From assembly GCF_020179475.1 (NCBI RefSeq), contig NZ_JAILXZ010000001.1, positions 558,001-622,000 of the forward strand: DNA of 64,000 nt, written 5' to 3'. Made by a program: the position numbers and the translations under genes. Of the stretch, positions 38,744 to 48,257 are shown one piece after another (position 1 is the stretch's first letter; each line of letters begins with the position of its first letter). The DNA is from Novosphingobium huizhouense (lineage in GTDB: Bacteria; Pseudomonadota; Alphaproteobacteria; Sphingomonadales; Sphingomonadaceae). The notes beneath the pieces were generated by a model, which saw only the letters and a list, made by a program, of their open reading frames with translations, made no database searches and was not told the origin of the DNA.

Positions 38744-41406
38744 TTGGGCAGGGCCACGATGCGATCGACGGTGAAGCCGGTCTCCACCCCCGGCAACCCG
38801 CTGTCGGGCTGTCCGCCCCCGACATGAAGGCGGTACGCGCCGGCGAAGACTTCGCGGCGGCCGTCCGGGCGCACCGCCGAGATGTCGCGCGGGCCGAGCT
38901 CGAGCGTCACCGCACGGGTCTCCCCCGGCTTGAGCGCGACCCGCTGCAACCCGCGCAGCGCGATGCGCGGCGCGCCGGGCTGGTCGGGGAAGCGCAGGTA
39001 GGCCTGGACCACCTCCTCGCCCTCGATCGGCCCGGTATTGGTCACCGCAGTGGTCACGCGGATGCCGTTGGCCGCGCTGCCCGCGATCGGTTCCACCTGC
39101 GCCGGGCCATAGCCGAAGGTCGTGTAGCTGAGGCCATAGCCGAAGCCGTAGACCGGCTTGCCGGCGAAGTAGCGATAGGTCCGCCCCGCCATCGCATAGT
39201 CGGTGAACGGCGGCAGTTCGGAGGTGTCCTTGACGAACGTCAGCGGCAGGCGCCCAGAAGGGTTGACCTTGCCCGACAGCACGTTGGCAACGGCAAGGCC
39301 GCCCGCCTGACCCGGATACCAGGCTTCGAGCAGGGCATCGGCGTTGTCCTTCGCCCACGACAGGTTGATCGGGCTGCCGTTCATCGTCACCACCACCAGC
39401 GGCTTGCCCAGCGTGCGCGCGCGGATCAGCAGCTCGCGCTGGTCCATCGGCAGTTCGAGCCCGGTCTTGTCGCCGCCATCGAACCCCTCGATCCTGAGCG
39501 GCATCTCCTCGCCCTCGAGATCCGAGGTGAGGCCCACCACCGCGACCAGCACGTCCGCCTCGGCCGCCCCGCGCGTAAGGTCGCCCCAGGGATCGTGGCT
39601 GATCCGCTTCCAGAACAGCCCCGGACCCGCCGCGCCGCCCCCGGCGATGTCGAAGTGGAGCGGATAGCGCTCGCCCTTCTTCAGCTCGACCTCGACGTAC
39701 CTGGGCGGCTCGCCCCACAGCGAATAGTGGTCCGAGGTCACCACCGGCTTGCCGCCGATCGTGATCGCGCCTTTCACGCCGGTCACGCCCAGCTTGTAGA
39801 GCCCGCTGTCGGGCGCGACGAAGAAGCCGTCCCACACCACCTTGTGCGCGTCGGTCACCTCCTTGAGCTGCATCGCGCTGCTGGCGAGGTTGCGCTCGAT
39901 CCGCGTCACCACCGGCTTTGCCGCATAGTGCCGCTCCTCGCGCGGCTTGTCGGGATCGAGCGCGTTGAAATAGGCGGCGCGCAAGCCCGGCTTGCCGTCG
40001 GGCGTCAGGAAATTGCCGTCGGTGACGAGATCGCCGTCGGTGATCGAGGGCGCAAACGGCACCAGCGTCACACGGGCCTCGGGCATCGCGCGGCGCAAGC
40101 CCTCGACCACCGAGATCGGCGGCGCCGAATTGGGCGAGGAATAGTTGCCGCGCAGCACCCGCGTCGCATCGCCCAGCGGACCGATCACCGCGATCCGCGC
40201 GCCCGGCTTGAGCGGCAGCACGCCCTGGTTCTTGAGCAGGACAAGGCTCTTTTCCGCAGCCTTGAGCGACAGGTCCCAGCCCGCCGCCGCGCCGACCGCG
40301 CTGACCGGCGTGGCATTGGGCGCGCGCGCGCTCATGCCGGAAAGGTCGCCGTTGCGGTAGCGCGCCGAGAACAGCCGCACCAGCACGCGGTCGATGTCGC
40401 CCTCGGTCAGGTACCCCGCCTTGAGCGCCGCCTTGTAGCGATCCGACAGCCCCTTGGCCTCGCCGATGGTGCCGGTGTGGCACTCGTTGTCGACGCCGGC
40501 GAGCAATCCCGCGGCAACCCCCGAGGCGGCGTCGGGCGCGTACTTGTGGCGATCGTAGATGTCGACCACGGCGTCGCAGTCCGACACGACATAGCCCTTG
40601 AAGCCCCAGGCTCCGCGCAAGCGGTCCTTGAGCAGCAGGTCGCTGGCGCAGGCGGGCTGGCCGTCGACGCGGTTGTAGGCGCACATGATCGAGCCGGCCT
40701 TGCCCTCGACGATCGCGGCGCGGAACGCAGGCAGGTACGTGTCTTCGAGGTCATGGCGCGAGACCATGATGTTGTCGGTGTGGCGGCTCGGCTCCGGCCC
40801 CGAATGGACCGCGAAGTGCTTGGGCGTGGCGATCACGTCGGGCAGGTCGGGGTTCGGCCCCTGGATGCCGGTGACATAGGCGACGCCGAGCTTTGCCGTC
40901 AGGAACGGGTCCTCGCCGTAGGTCTCCTGCCCCCGCCCCCAGCGCGGATCGCGGAAGATGTTGATGTTGGGCGCCCAGGTATCGAGCCCGGTGCCGATCT
41001 TGCCGAGGTGCCCGGTCTGGCGCGCCAGCGTGTGCAGCCCCTGCAGCTCGGTGCTGATCACCCGCGCAACATCGTGGACCAGCGCCGGATCGAACGTCGC
41101 GGCAAGCCCGATCGATTGCGGAAAGTTCGTGGTCGGCACCGCCCCGCCCGCGCCGTGGAGGCTCTCGGTCCACCAGTTGTAGGCCGGCACGCCGAGCCGC
41201 GGGATCGCCGGCGCGACGTTGACCAGTTGCTCGACCTTCTCCTCGGTCGTCATCTTCGCCACCAGCGCCGAGGCCAGCCCTTCGGCTTCCTGCACGGCGG
41301 GCGAGGCCTCCTGTGCAAAAGCCGGCGCGGCGGCGAGCGCGAAGGCGCCGGTCGACGCGAGCAGCAGGCGCGCAAAGGCGCGCAGTGGCAACGAAGTCTC
41401 GGTCAC
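38740..41406 (-). CDS. Glycoside hydrolase family 3 with inserted PA14 domain (beta-xylosidase/glucosidase)
   Basis: An 888-residue exported enzyme. Signal peptide ends near AFAQ (residue 32). GH3 N-terminal barrel with NWWTESLHGAG, APNINIFRDPRWGRGQETYGEDP and KHFAVHSGPE; nucleophile Asp276 in GYVVSDCDAV. The second GH3 domain is split by a PA14-type insertion (about 460-605, LRAAYFNAL...GLFWKRISHD). A fibronectin-III-like domain ends the protein. The SDCDAV and WWTESLHG motifs favour xylan-related substrates. GTG start at 41406; third gene of the receptor-halogenase-GH3-GH8 unit. Confidence 0.94.
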   Translation of the reverse strand: MTETSLPLRAFARLLLASTGAFALAAAPAFAQEASPAVQEAEGLASALVAKMTTEEKVEQLVNVAPAIPRLGVPAYNWWTESLHGAGGAVPTTNFPQSIGLAATFDPALVHDVARVISTELQGLHTLARQTGHLGKIGTGLDTWAPNINIFRDPRWGRGQETYGEDPFLTAKLGVAYVTGIQGPNPDLPDVIATPKHFAVHSGPEPSRHTDNIMVSRHDLEDTYLPAFRAAIVEGKAGSIMCAYNRVDGQPACASDLLLKDRLRGAWGFKGYVVSDCDAVVDIYDRHKYAPDAASGVAAGLLAGVDNECHTGTIGEAKGLSDRYKAALKAGYLTEGDIDRVLVRLFSARYRNGDLSGMSARAPNATPVSAVGAAAGWDLSLKAAEKSLVLLKNQGVLPLKPGARIAVIGPLGDATRVLRGNYSSPNSAPPISVVEGLRRAMPEARVTLVPFAPSITDGDLVTDGNFLTPDGKPGLRAAYFNALDPDKPREERHYAAKPVVTRIERNLASSAMQLKEVTDAHKVVWDGFFVAPDSGLYKLGVTGVKGAITIGGKPVVTSDHYSLWGEPPRYVEVELKKGERYPLHFDIAGGGAAGPGLFWKRISHDPWGDLTRGAAEADVLVAVVGLTSDLEGEEMPLRIEGFDGGDKTGLELPMDQRELLIRARTLGKPLVVVTMNGSPINLSWAKDNADALLEAWYPGQAGGLAVANVLSGKVNPSGRLPLTFVKDTSELPPFTDYAMAGRTYRYFAGKPVYGFGYGLSYTTFGYGPAQVEPIAGSAANGIRVTTAVTNTGPIEGEEVVQAYLRFPDQPGAPRIALRGLQRVALKPGETRAVTLELGPRDISAVRPDGRREVFAGAYRLHVGGGQPDSGLPGVETGFTVDRIVALPK

Positions 41407-41461
41407 TGGCAGGTCCTCTCGTGATGTGGTTCCGGTTGCGACCCGGTGGGCTCGCGCCCGG

Positions 41462-43024
41462 TCAGACGGGCTGGAGCCCGAATTCCCTGATGCGGTTGAT
41501 GAGGTCGCGATGCCGCGGCAGGCCGCTCAGCATACGCTGTGTAATCTCGGCGTTCTCGCGCCGCGCCCGCTGCGCCTCCCGCACCTCGGGTTCGAGCGCG
41601 CGCCGCGACACGTCCGAGCGGAAGCCCATGCCGTAGAGCACGTACTGGTAGGAGGCCGAGGGGAACACCTCGTCGACCCGGTCGAACTCCTCGTGCAGGT
41701 GCGGCGGCTGGAAGCGCCACAGCGCCATCAGCTCCTGCAGCCGCTCGGGGATGCTCGCCGGGTCCATGTTGTCGCGCCAGAACGCGGTGTCGCGACGCTG
41801 GCTGAGCACATAGTGCAGCTTGAGGAAGTCGATGATCCGGCCCCAGCGGTACAGCGTCTTGTCGTTGAAGCGCCGCGCGATCGTGTCCATCACCTCGCGC
41901 GCGGGCGGCATCTGGTCGGCGATCATCTTGGCCGACAGCTCGATCAGCACGATCGCCGAGGCCTCGAGCGGCTCGAGGAAACCGGCGGCAAGGCCCACCG
42001 CGACGCAGTTGTTCTTCCAGAACAGTTCGCGGTGGCCCGAACGGATGTCGATCTGGCGCACCGACAGCCCGTCGGCGGCCGGCCCGACATAGGCGCGCAG
42101 TTCCGCCTCGGCCTGTTCGCGGCCGATATGCCGGCTCGAATAGACGTGGCCCACCCCGCGCCGGGTCGGCAGCCCGATGTCCCAGATCCACCCCGCCGAC
42201 TGCGCGGTCGAGATGGTGTGCGTGGCGATCGGCGCGTCGGGCGCGGGATAGGGCACCTGCATCGCCAGCGCGGTGTCGCAGAACAGCACGTCGTTGCAGT
42301 CGCGGAACGGCACGCCCAGCGTCTGCCCGAGCAGCAGGCTGCGCATGCCGGTGCAGTCGACGAACAGGTCGCCGGTGATCTCGCCCGCCTGCTCGGTCAC
42401 GATCGCGCGGATGTCGCCGTACTCGTCCTGGCGCACCTCGCGCATGTCGGCGAGCACGTGCCGCACCCCCAGCTTCCCGGTGCAGTGGCGCTGCATGAAC
42501 GGCGCGAACTTGCCCGCGTCGAGATGGTAGGCGTAGTTCGCCTGCCCCTCGAACTCGGCGTTCGCCATCGTCTTGGGGGCGAGGTTTTCATCGCAGATCC
42601 GTCCCTGCGGGCAGACCGCGTCGCAGAACGTCTCGCCGTTGTCGCCGCCCTCGGCCATCGTGCCGGCAAGCCAGTGCGGCGCGAGGTTGAGCTGGGCGAA
42701 GCGCTGCGGCAGGACCAGCGGATGGTAATAGGCGTCGTCCTCGGCGCCGGTGGTCCACTTGGCGAACAGCGCGCCCTGCTTGAACGCGGCGTCGCATTCA
42801 CGGAAGAAATCGGTCTCGGAGATGCCGACGCTCTTGAGCGTCGAGCGCAAGGTCGGCCAGGTCCCCTCGCCCACGCCGATGATCGGCACGTTGGGGCTTT
42901 CGACCAGCGTGACGGTGAATTCGTGCGGGATCCGCGCCTTGTGCCGGGCGGCGATGATGGCGGCGGTCAACCAGCCCGCCGTGCCCCCGCCGACGATCAC
43001 CACATCGCGCACCTGCCGAACCAT
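41462..43024 (-). CDS. Flavin-dependent tryptophan-halogenase-like protein
   Basis: A 520-residue FAD enzyme homologous to PrnA/RebH halogenases. FAD-binding GGGTAGW near residue 13, IGVGEGTWPTL, the conserved Lys in DAAFKQGALFAKW, VDCTGMRSLLLG and GFLEPLEASAI. The halogenase motif WxWxIP reads WIWDIG, so its proline is replaced by glycine. Such genes recur beside TonB-dependent receptors of glycan loci in sphingomonads and Caulobacter, where no halogenated product is known. It is 79 bases downstream of the receptor and 55 upstream of GH3. True substrate unknown; possibly not a halogenase. Confidence 0.9.
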   Translation of the reverse strand: MVRQVRDVVIVGGGTAGWLTAAIIAARHKARIPHEFTVTLVESPNVPIIGVGEGTWPTLRSTLKSVGISETDFFRECDAAFKQGALFAKWTTGAEDDAYYHPLVLPQRFAQLNLAPHWLAGTMAEGGDNGETFCDAVCPQGRICDENLAPKTMANAEFEGQANYAYHLDAGKFAPFMQRHCTGKLGVRHVLADMREVRQDEYGDIRAIVTEQAGEITGDLFVDCTGMRSLLLGQTLGVPFRDCNDVLFCDTALAMQVPYPAPDAPIATHTISTAQSAGWIWDIGLPTRRGVGHVYSSRHIGREQAEAELRAYVGPAADGLSVRQIDIRSGHRELFWKNNCVAVGLAAGFLEPLEASAIVLIELSAKMIADQMPPAREVMDTIARRFNDKTLYRWGRIIDFLKLHYVLSQRRDTAFWRDNMDPASIPERLQELMALWRFQPPHLHEEFDRVDEVFPSASYQYVLYGMGFRSDVSRRALEPEVREAQRARRENAEITQRMLSGLPRHRDLINRIREFGLQPV

Positions 43025-43103
43025 CCGCGTCCTGCTCCGTCCCGGGAAAAACCAGCGGGAGGGGGCCGGCCCTGTCGAGGCCGACCCTCCCCTTCACGTC
43101 ACA

Positions 43104-45995
43104 TCAGTAGTTGAACCGCGCGCCGAAGACAAAGCGGCGACCGTACGAATACGTGTCGAGCGCCATGTTCGACCAGCGTCCGTAGGTGCTGTAGGTCGAG
43201 TTGTTGAGGTTGGTCGCCTCGCCGAACACCGAGAACTGCGGCGTCACCTTGTAGCTGGCGCTCGCGTCGATCTGGAACTGCTTGTTCACGTTGACCGGCT
43301 CGGCGCCGAAGGTGCCGCCCTGGCGCTGCCCCAGCTGGAGCAGGTAGCTGTCGCGCCAGTTGGCGGCGACGCGGACTTCGAGGCCGTGCTTGTCGTAGAA
43401 CCCGACGAAGTTGGCCGAGTTGGCAAGCCCGGTGATCGCGAAGGCCGAACCCGAGATGTCCTTGGGATCGAACTTGCGGTTGGTGGAAACCAGCGTGGCG
43501 TTGGCGGTGAAGCCGAAGCCGCTTTCGCCGAAGACCTGCTGCCAGGCGATTTCCACGCCGCGCACCACGCCGTCCGGACCGTTGACCTTGCCGTTCACCT
43601 GGAACTGCGCGGGCTGGCCGGTAAACGGATCGAGCACGCCGTTGATCGTCTGGGTGCTCACGCCGCCGACGATGAAGTTCGAGATGAACTTCATGAAGCC
43701 GTTGACCGCGAAGTACGAGTTCGGCGCGTAGTAGTATTCGGCGCCGAGATCGAGGTTGTCGGCGAGGTACGGCTTGAGGTCGGCATTGCCGCCCGACGCC
43801 GCGAGGCTGCCCTTGCGCAGCGTGCCGAGGTTGATCGTCGGGCGCAGGTCGCCCAGCGCCGGACGGGTCAGCGTGCGCGAGGCATCGAAGCGCAGCACCA
43901 GCTTGGGCGTGACTTCCAGCTTCACGTCGATCGAGGGCAGCAGGTAGTTGTAGCTCGATTCCCGCGTGATGATCTGCTGGGGCGTATAGGTCTTGACGTT
44001 GATCAGCGTCGGGTCGGTCGGCACCGTCTCGAGCACCACCGGATTGCGCCCGATCGCCCCGGAGGTGAGCTTGGTGTATTCGTCGCGCACCCCGGCGTTG
44101 ACGTGGAACGGCATGTCGCCGAGCTGGGTGTCGAAGCTCACGCTGAGGTAGCCCGAGAACGTCCGCTCGCGCACGTTGAGCACGCTCGAGGGATCGAACG
44201 CCGGAGCGGTCGTGCCGCGGCCGGTGGCTTCGAGCACCTTGTAGACCGCGACCGGGTCGTAGACGATGATCGCGGGCGCGAGGCTGCCCTTGTAGCCGGG
44301 GATGAAGCCGTTGGTGTTGATCGTGCCGAGGTAGACGCTGTCGGGCAGCGGCGCGACCGCGCCGGTGCGGCCCGACGGCGCGCCGTAGCCGCCGTAGCGG
44401 AAGAAGGTCCCGTTGACGAAGGGGTTCTGCCCTTCCTGGTGGAACTTGTTTTCCTGGTAGCTGCCGCCGAAGCGCACCTTCACGTCGCCGCCGTCGTACT
44501 TGCCGCCGATCTTCAGCTGCTTGACGAGGTCGGTGTAGTAGTTGGGGAAGCCCGCGATCACGTGGCTGCCGATCAGCGAGCGGTCGGTGAACTTCGAGAC
44601 GTTGCCGGCAGGGCCGACATCGTGGATCGAGGGCAGGTAGTCGGCGCTCGAACCGCCGATCTTGACCCCGGTGTTGGCGCCCAGCACCGTCGAGTAGGTC
44701 GAGCACGAGGTCGGCGGCGTGGTCGCCGTCGCACCTGCGGGATAGGCGCAGCCGGTCGAGACGAACGGACCGTTCGGATCGGCGTTGGTGCCGCCGTAGC
44801 CGATGTCCATGGCATTGTCGTAGCCGTTGTTGCCCGGGTTCAGGATCGAGCGCGACAGCGAGGCGTCGACGTCGAAGCTCAGCGCGTCGGTGGCGTTCCA
44901 CTTGAGGTTGCCGCCGACCATGTAGGTCTGGTTGATGGTCCGCGCGAGGCTCGCGTTGAAGTCCATCGGCGTGCCGAACTGGTTGAAGTCGACGACGGTG
45001 CCGTTCTCGTCCTGCTTGACGTTGCGCAGGTCGTCGCCGTTGAACCAGGCGCCGTAGCCGAAGGTGTCGGTGTGCAGCGTCTGGCGGGTGAAGTTGCCGT
45101 CGATCGTCAGCAGCACGCGGTCGCTCGGACGCCACTGGTAGGCAAGACGGCCGTCGAGGCGCTCGTCACGCGTGGTGATCTGGTTGGCGCCGACCTGCTG
45201 GGGGAACCAGCCGAGCTTGTTCTTGTTGGCCGGCGTGAAGTCGCTCGTCGCGCACGCGGGGTTCGCCTGGCAGGCATAGAAGTAGTTGCCGATCCAGCCC
45301 GGGATGAACACCTGGTTGGCGTCGGTATCGACCCGGCGATAGGCGGCATAGGCGAGGAAGCCCATCGTGTCGTCGGCGAAGGTGGTGCTGAACAGCCCTG
45401 CGCCCGAGGGCGTGACCTTGCCGTTGCGATCCTGGACCGAGCCCGAGGCCTTGAGCGCGATCTTGGTGCCGTTGCTGTCGAAGGGCTTGGGCAGCGCGAC
45501 GTTGATCGTCGCACCGATCGCGCTGTTGCCAAGCTCGACGTCCGGAGTCTTGTAGACCGCGATGGTCGAGACGAAGTCCGAGCCGATCGTGGTGAAGTCG
45601 ACCGCGCGGCCACCCGATGCGGTCGACAGGTGACGGCCGTCGAACTGGGTGTCGTTGAAGTCGCCGCCGAAGCCGCGCACGGTCACGCCGGTCGCTTCGC
45701 CGCGCGCCCCCGACCGCTGGATCGAGATGCCGGGCAGGCGCTGGATCGCGTCGGCGACGTTGGCGTCGGGGAACTTGCCGATGTCTTCGGCGGAGATCGC
45801 GTCGACCACGCCCGAGGCGGTGCGCTTGATGTCCATGTTCCGCTGGAGCGAGCCGCGGATGCCGGTGACGATGATCTCTTCCGACGCGCTCGCGGTCGTG
45901 GCGGGCCCTTGCGCAAGGGCAGGCGCGGCGATCGCCAGCGCCAAGGTGCTCGCTGCCGCCCCCAGCGCCAGCCGCGAATTGAATGAAGTCCTCAT
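43104..45995 (-). CDS. TonB-dependent receptor for glycan oligosaccharides
   Basis: A 963-residue outer-membrane transporter. Signal peptide ends at APALAQ; TonB box EEIIVTG (about residues 38-44); plug with SLQRNMDIKRTASGVVDAISAEDIGKFPDANVADAIQRLPGISI, the typical opening of large carbohydrate-type receptors of alphaproteobacteria; long barrel ending VFGARFNY with C-terminal aromatic. ATG 45995 follows GGAGAGGGT. First gene of the unit with halogenase, GH3 and GH8, and divergent from sapC. The TAGCGCTA operator lies 198 bases upstream. The substrate is inferred from neighbours to be xylan-type oligosaccharides. Confidence 0.93.
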   Translation of the reverse strand: MRTSFNSRLALGAAASTLALAIAAPALAQGPATTASASEEIIVTGIRGSLQRNMDIKRTASGVVDAISAEDIGKFPDANVADAIQRLPGISIQRSGARGEATGVTVRGFGGDFNDTQFDGRHLSTASGGRAVDFTTIGSDFVSTIAVYKTPDVELGNSAIGATINVALPKPFDSNGTKIALKASGSVQDRNGKVTPSGAGLFSTTFADDTMGFLAYAAYRRVDTDANQVFIPGWIGNYFYACQANPACATSDFTPANKNKLGWFPQQVGANQITTRDERLDGRLAYQWRPSDRVLLTIDGNFTRQTLHTDTFGYGAWFNGDDLRNVKQDENGTVVDFNQFGTPMDFNASLARTINQTYMVGGNLKWNATDALSFDVDASLSRSILNPGNNGYDNAMDIGYGGTNADPNGPFVSTGCAYPAGATATTPPTSCSTYSTVLGANTGVKIGGSSADYLPSIHDVGPAGNVSKFTDRSLIGSHVIAGFPNYYTDLVKQLKIGGKYDGGDVKVRFGGSYQENKFHQEGQNPFVNGTFFRYGGYGAPSGRTGAVAPLPDSVYLGTINTNGFIPGYKGSLAPAIIVYDPVAVYKVLEATGRGTTAPAFDPSSVLNVRERTFSGYLSVSFDTQLGDMPFHVNAGVRDEYTKLTSGAIGRNPVVLETVPTDPTLINVKTYTPQQIITRESSYNYLLPSIDVKLEVTPKLVLRFDASRTLTRPALGDLRPTINLGTLRKGSLAASGGNADLKPYLADNLDLGAEYYYAPNSYFAVNGFMKFISNFIVGGVSTQTINGVLDPFTGQPAQFQVNGKVNGPDGVVRGVEIAWQQVFGESGFGFTANATLVSTNRKFDPKDISGSAFAITGLANSANFVGFYDKHGLEVRVAANWRDSYLLQLGQRQGGTFGAEPVNVNKQFQIDASASYKVTPQFSVFGEATNLNNSTYSTYGRWSNMALDTYSYGRRFVFGARFNY

Positions 45996-46344
45996 ACCCT
46001 CTCCACCTCTTTCTCTGACGGACCCCCCCGTCCGGGAATGCGATGGACCGTCGATCCGCCCGGGCCGCAGAGCCGGAAGCGGATGAAAAGCACCGATATG
46101 CGCAAGGAACAGCCCGGCAGCCATGCTGCGGGCAATCGCTCTCCACGCCGGTGCTCTGTCGGTCACCTTGCCGTGCCTGTCTAACCGATGACGGTAGCGC
46201 TATCAACAGCAAATTGTCTGTCTAATTTCGCGGAAACCGGTTACTGTTGCACAAACCACGCAGGCCGGTTGCGACTGGCGATGGTAGCGTGCACATGCGC
46301 CGGCGCAGGCCCAGCGAAAGGCGCGGGAAACAGGGAGAGGACAA
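45996..46344. promoter_or_regulatory. Divergent promoter region, receptor unit / sapC unit
   Basis: 349 bases between the receptor and sapC. Holds the TAGCGCTA operator (46193-46205) and, 29 bases further, a second palindrome aaaccggttac (46234-46244, core AACCGGTT) that resembles operators of other LacI-type regulators. Two different regulators may meet here. No gene seen. Confidence 0.65.
46193..46205 (+). promoter_or_regulatory. TAGCGCTA operator, copy 2
   Basis: GGTAGCGCTATCA, identical to the copy at 28572. The palindrome is at 46195-46202, between the divergent receptor and sapC units. It lies 139 bases before sapC and 197 before the receptor start. Confidence 0.75.
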
Positions 46345-47037
46345 GTGGCCGAGCAACTCGAGATCCTGAACAGCGAGGTGCATCGCATGCTGGCGATGCA
46401 CCCGATCGCGGCGCCGCATCCGCATGTCGTGCAGATCGTCGCGGGCGAGATCGAGCAGGCCGCGGCCTGCTGCCCGGTAGTCCTGACCAAGTCGCCCGAA
46501 ACGGGGCGATTCGCGCTGGTCGCGATGTTCGGGTTCCAGCCGGGCGAAGTCCTCGTCGAAGGCGCTGCCGAGGGCACTGCCGCGTTCCTGCCGCTCGACG
46601 TGCAGCGCCAGGGCTTCTTCGCCGCCGACGACAACATCGCCGTCGACCTCGCCCACCCGCGCTTCGCGCCGGGCGGCAGCATCGCGCTGTTCGACGGTCT
46701 GGGCGGGCCGACCGACGAGATGCGCGCGGTCCAGCGCGCGATCGGCCGGATCATGGGCAGCGCGGCACAGACCGAGCAGTTCATCGCCGCGCTGGTCGAG
46801 CAGCGGCTGATCGAGCCGGTCGACGTCTCGCTGTCGTTCGACGACGGCCAGACCCTGTCGCTCGGCGGGCTCTACACGGTCAGCGGCGATGCGCTGGCCG
46901 CGCTCGACGATGCCGGCGTGGTGCGCATGTTCCGAGCGGGCTGGCTCCAGGCGGCGCTCGCGATCCGCGGTTCGCTGGCGCAGATCGGCGTGCTCGCGCG
47001 GCGCCGCAACGAACGGCTTGCCGGCGCCTGGGGCTGA
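46345..47037 (+). CDS. SapC family protein
   Basis: A 230-residue protein of the SapC family, first named from a surface-layer-related locus; its role is unresolved. Family features: VVLTKSPETGRFALVAMFGFQPGE (about 45-68), the AAFLPLDVQRQGFF segment, DEMRAVQRAIGRIM, and ...LYTVSGDALAALDDAGVVRMFRAGWLQAALAIRGSLAQIGVLARRRN at the C-terminus. SapC genes recur beside TonB-dependent receptors of glycan loci, together with cupin-like and halogenase genes as here. GTG start after GGGAGAGGA. The cupin gene starts two bases after its stop. Confidence 0.88.
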   Translation: MAEQLEILNSEVHRMLAMHPIAAPHPHVVQIVAGEIEQAAACCPVVLTKSPETGRFALVAMFGFQPGEVLVEGAAEGTAAFLPLDVQRQGFFAADDNIAVDLAHPRFAPGGSIALFDGLGGPTDEMRAVQRAIGRIMGSAAQTEQFIAALVEQRLIEPVDVSLSFDDGQTLSLGGLYTVSGDALAALDDAGVVRMFRAGWLQAALAIRGSLAQIGVLARRRNERLAGAWG

Positions 47038-47038
47038 C

Positions 47039-48094
47039 GTGGCGGCCTTGCCCGAAGCAGGCGGCCGGGCCGCCGAAGCCGCCGGGCTTGTCGAACTGGC
47101 GGCGGACGATCCCGCGCTGCGCGATCCCGCGGCGTTCCGCGGCACGGTGGTCGCGGCCGGGCGCCCGGCGGTGATCCGCGGCCTGTGCGCCGATCTGCCC
47201 GCGACAGGCGCCGCGCGCCGGTCGCCCCGCGCCGCGCTCGATTACCTGCTGGGGTTCGACGTCGGCCGTCGCCCGCAGGTCTTCACCGCCGCGCCCGAGA
47301 TCGGCGGCCGCTACTACTATTCCGACGACCTCGCGGGCTTCAACTTCACCCGCAGCGAGCGTTCGCTGGCCGAGGCCTTCGCGCTGATCGAGCGGCACAT
47401 CGACGATCCCGCGCAACCGACAAGCTACATCGGCTCGCTCGTCGCCCCCGCCTACCTGCCCGGATTTGCCGAGGCCAACACGCTGCCGGCGGTGCCGGCG
47501 GGGACCGAACCGCGGCTGTGGATCGGCAATGGCTCGACCGCGGCCTGTCACTACGACGCCTACGAGAACCTTGCCTGCGTGCTCGCCGGCGAGCGCCGCT
47601 TCACGCTCTATCCGCCCGATGCGATCGGCGATCTCTACGTCGGGCCGATCGATCGCACGATGGCGGGCCAGCCGGTGAGCCTCGCCGCCGCCGCCGCCGA
47701 TCCTTCCGCCTACCCGCGCTTTGCCGCGGCGCGCGCAAGGGCGATCACCGTCGAGCTTGCCGCAGGCGATGCGCTGTTCCTGCCCAAGCTGTGGTGGCAC
47801 GAAGTTGCCGCGCGCGCGCCGTTCAACCTCATGCTCAACTACTGGTGGGATGCGACCGCGACCGGCCCCGACGCCCCGCTGCTCGCGCTGCTGCTGGCGA
47901 TGATCACGATCGCCGAGCGGCCCGAGGCCGAGCGCGCCGCCTTCCGCGCCTTCTTCGACCACTACGTGTTCCGCCCCGATGGCCATCCGCTGGCGCACCT
48001 GCCCGAAGACCGGCGCGGCGTGCTCGGCGATCTGTCCGGCGCAGGCTACGGCCAGATCCGGGCCATGGTGCTGCGCGCGCTGCGCGGCGGGTGA
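47039..48094 (+). CDS. Cupin-like (JmjC/FIH-type) oxygenase-fold protein
   Basis: A 351-residue cupin_8/Pass1-type protein. The putative Fe(II) site is complete: HxD in CHYDAYENLACVLAG and the distal His in LPKLWWHEVAA. GERRFTLYPPDAIGDLYVGP is typical of the FIH-like group, whose characterised relatives are 2-oxoglutarate hydroxylases. Start GTG 47039, one base after the sapC stop, so the two are coupled. With SapC and the halogenase it forms the recurring trio at alphaproteobacterial glycan receptors; a modification of the receptor or a cell-surface protein is conceivable but unproven. Confidence 0.87.
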   Translation: MAALPEAGGRAAEAAGLVELAADDPALRDPAAFRGTVVAAGRPAVIRGLCADLPATGAARRSPRAALDYLLGFDVGRRPQVFTAAPEIGGRYYYSDDLAGFNFTRSERSLAEAFALIERHIDDPAQPTSYIGSLVAPAYLPGFAEANTLPAVPAGTEPRLWIGNGSTAACHYDAYENLACVLAGERRFTLYPPDAIGDLYVGPIDRTMAGQPVSLAAAAADPSAYPRFAAARARAITVELAAGDALFLPKLWWHEVAARAPFNLMLNYWWDATATGPDAPLLALLLAMITIAERPEAERAAFRAFFDHYVFRPDGHPLAHLPEDRRGVLGDLSGAGYGQIRAMVLRALRGG

Positions 48095-48099
48095 GCCGC

Positions 48100-48128
48100 T
48101 TGACAGCGAAGCGAAAACGCAATCTACT
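48100..48128 (+). promoter_or_regulatory. Possible sigma-70 promoter before the esterase gene
   Basis: TTGACA (48100-48105), 17 bases, TCTACT (48123-48128) in the 163-base gap between the cupin and esterase genes. The -35 is perfect and the -10 modest. It would make esterase-GH27 a separately expressed unit. Confidence 0.45.
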
Positions 48129-48257
48129 CCGAGTAATAGAGACCGGCGGCATGGGCACTGCATGACCGAGCCGGTCCGGCCCTGCCCATCGCGCATCCCT
48201 GTCGCGGCGCTTCGCCGCCGGCGGGCGGCGCGTGACGGCCAACCCCGTCGGAGAGAG

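Noticed and set aside
42750..45986. A 1078-codon open frame antisense to the TonB-dependent receptor
   Set aside because: Low-complexity Arg/Val/Glu sequence with no motif; the receptor on the other strand is complete with TonB box, plug and barrel.
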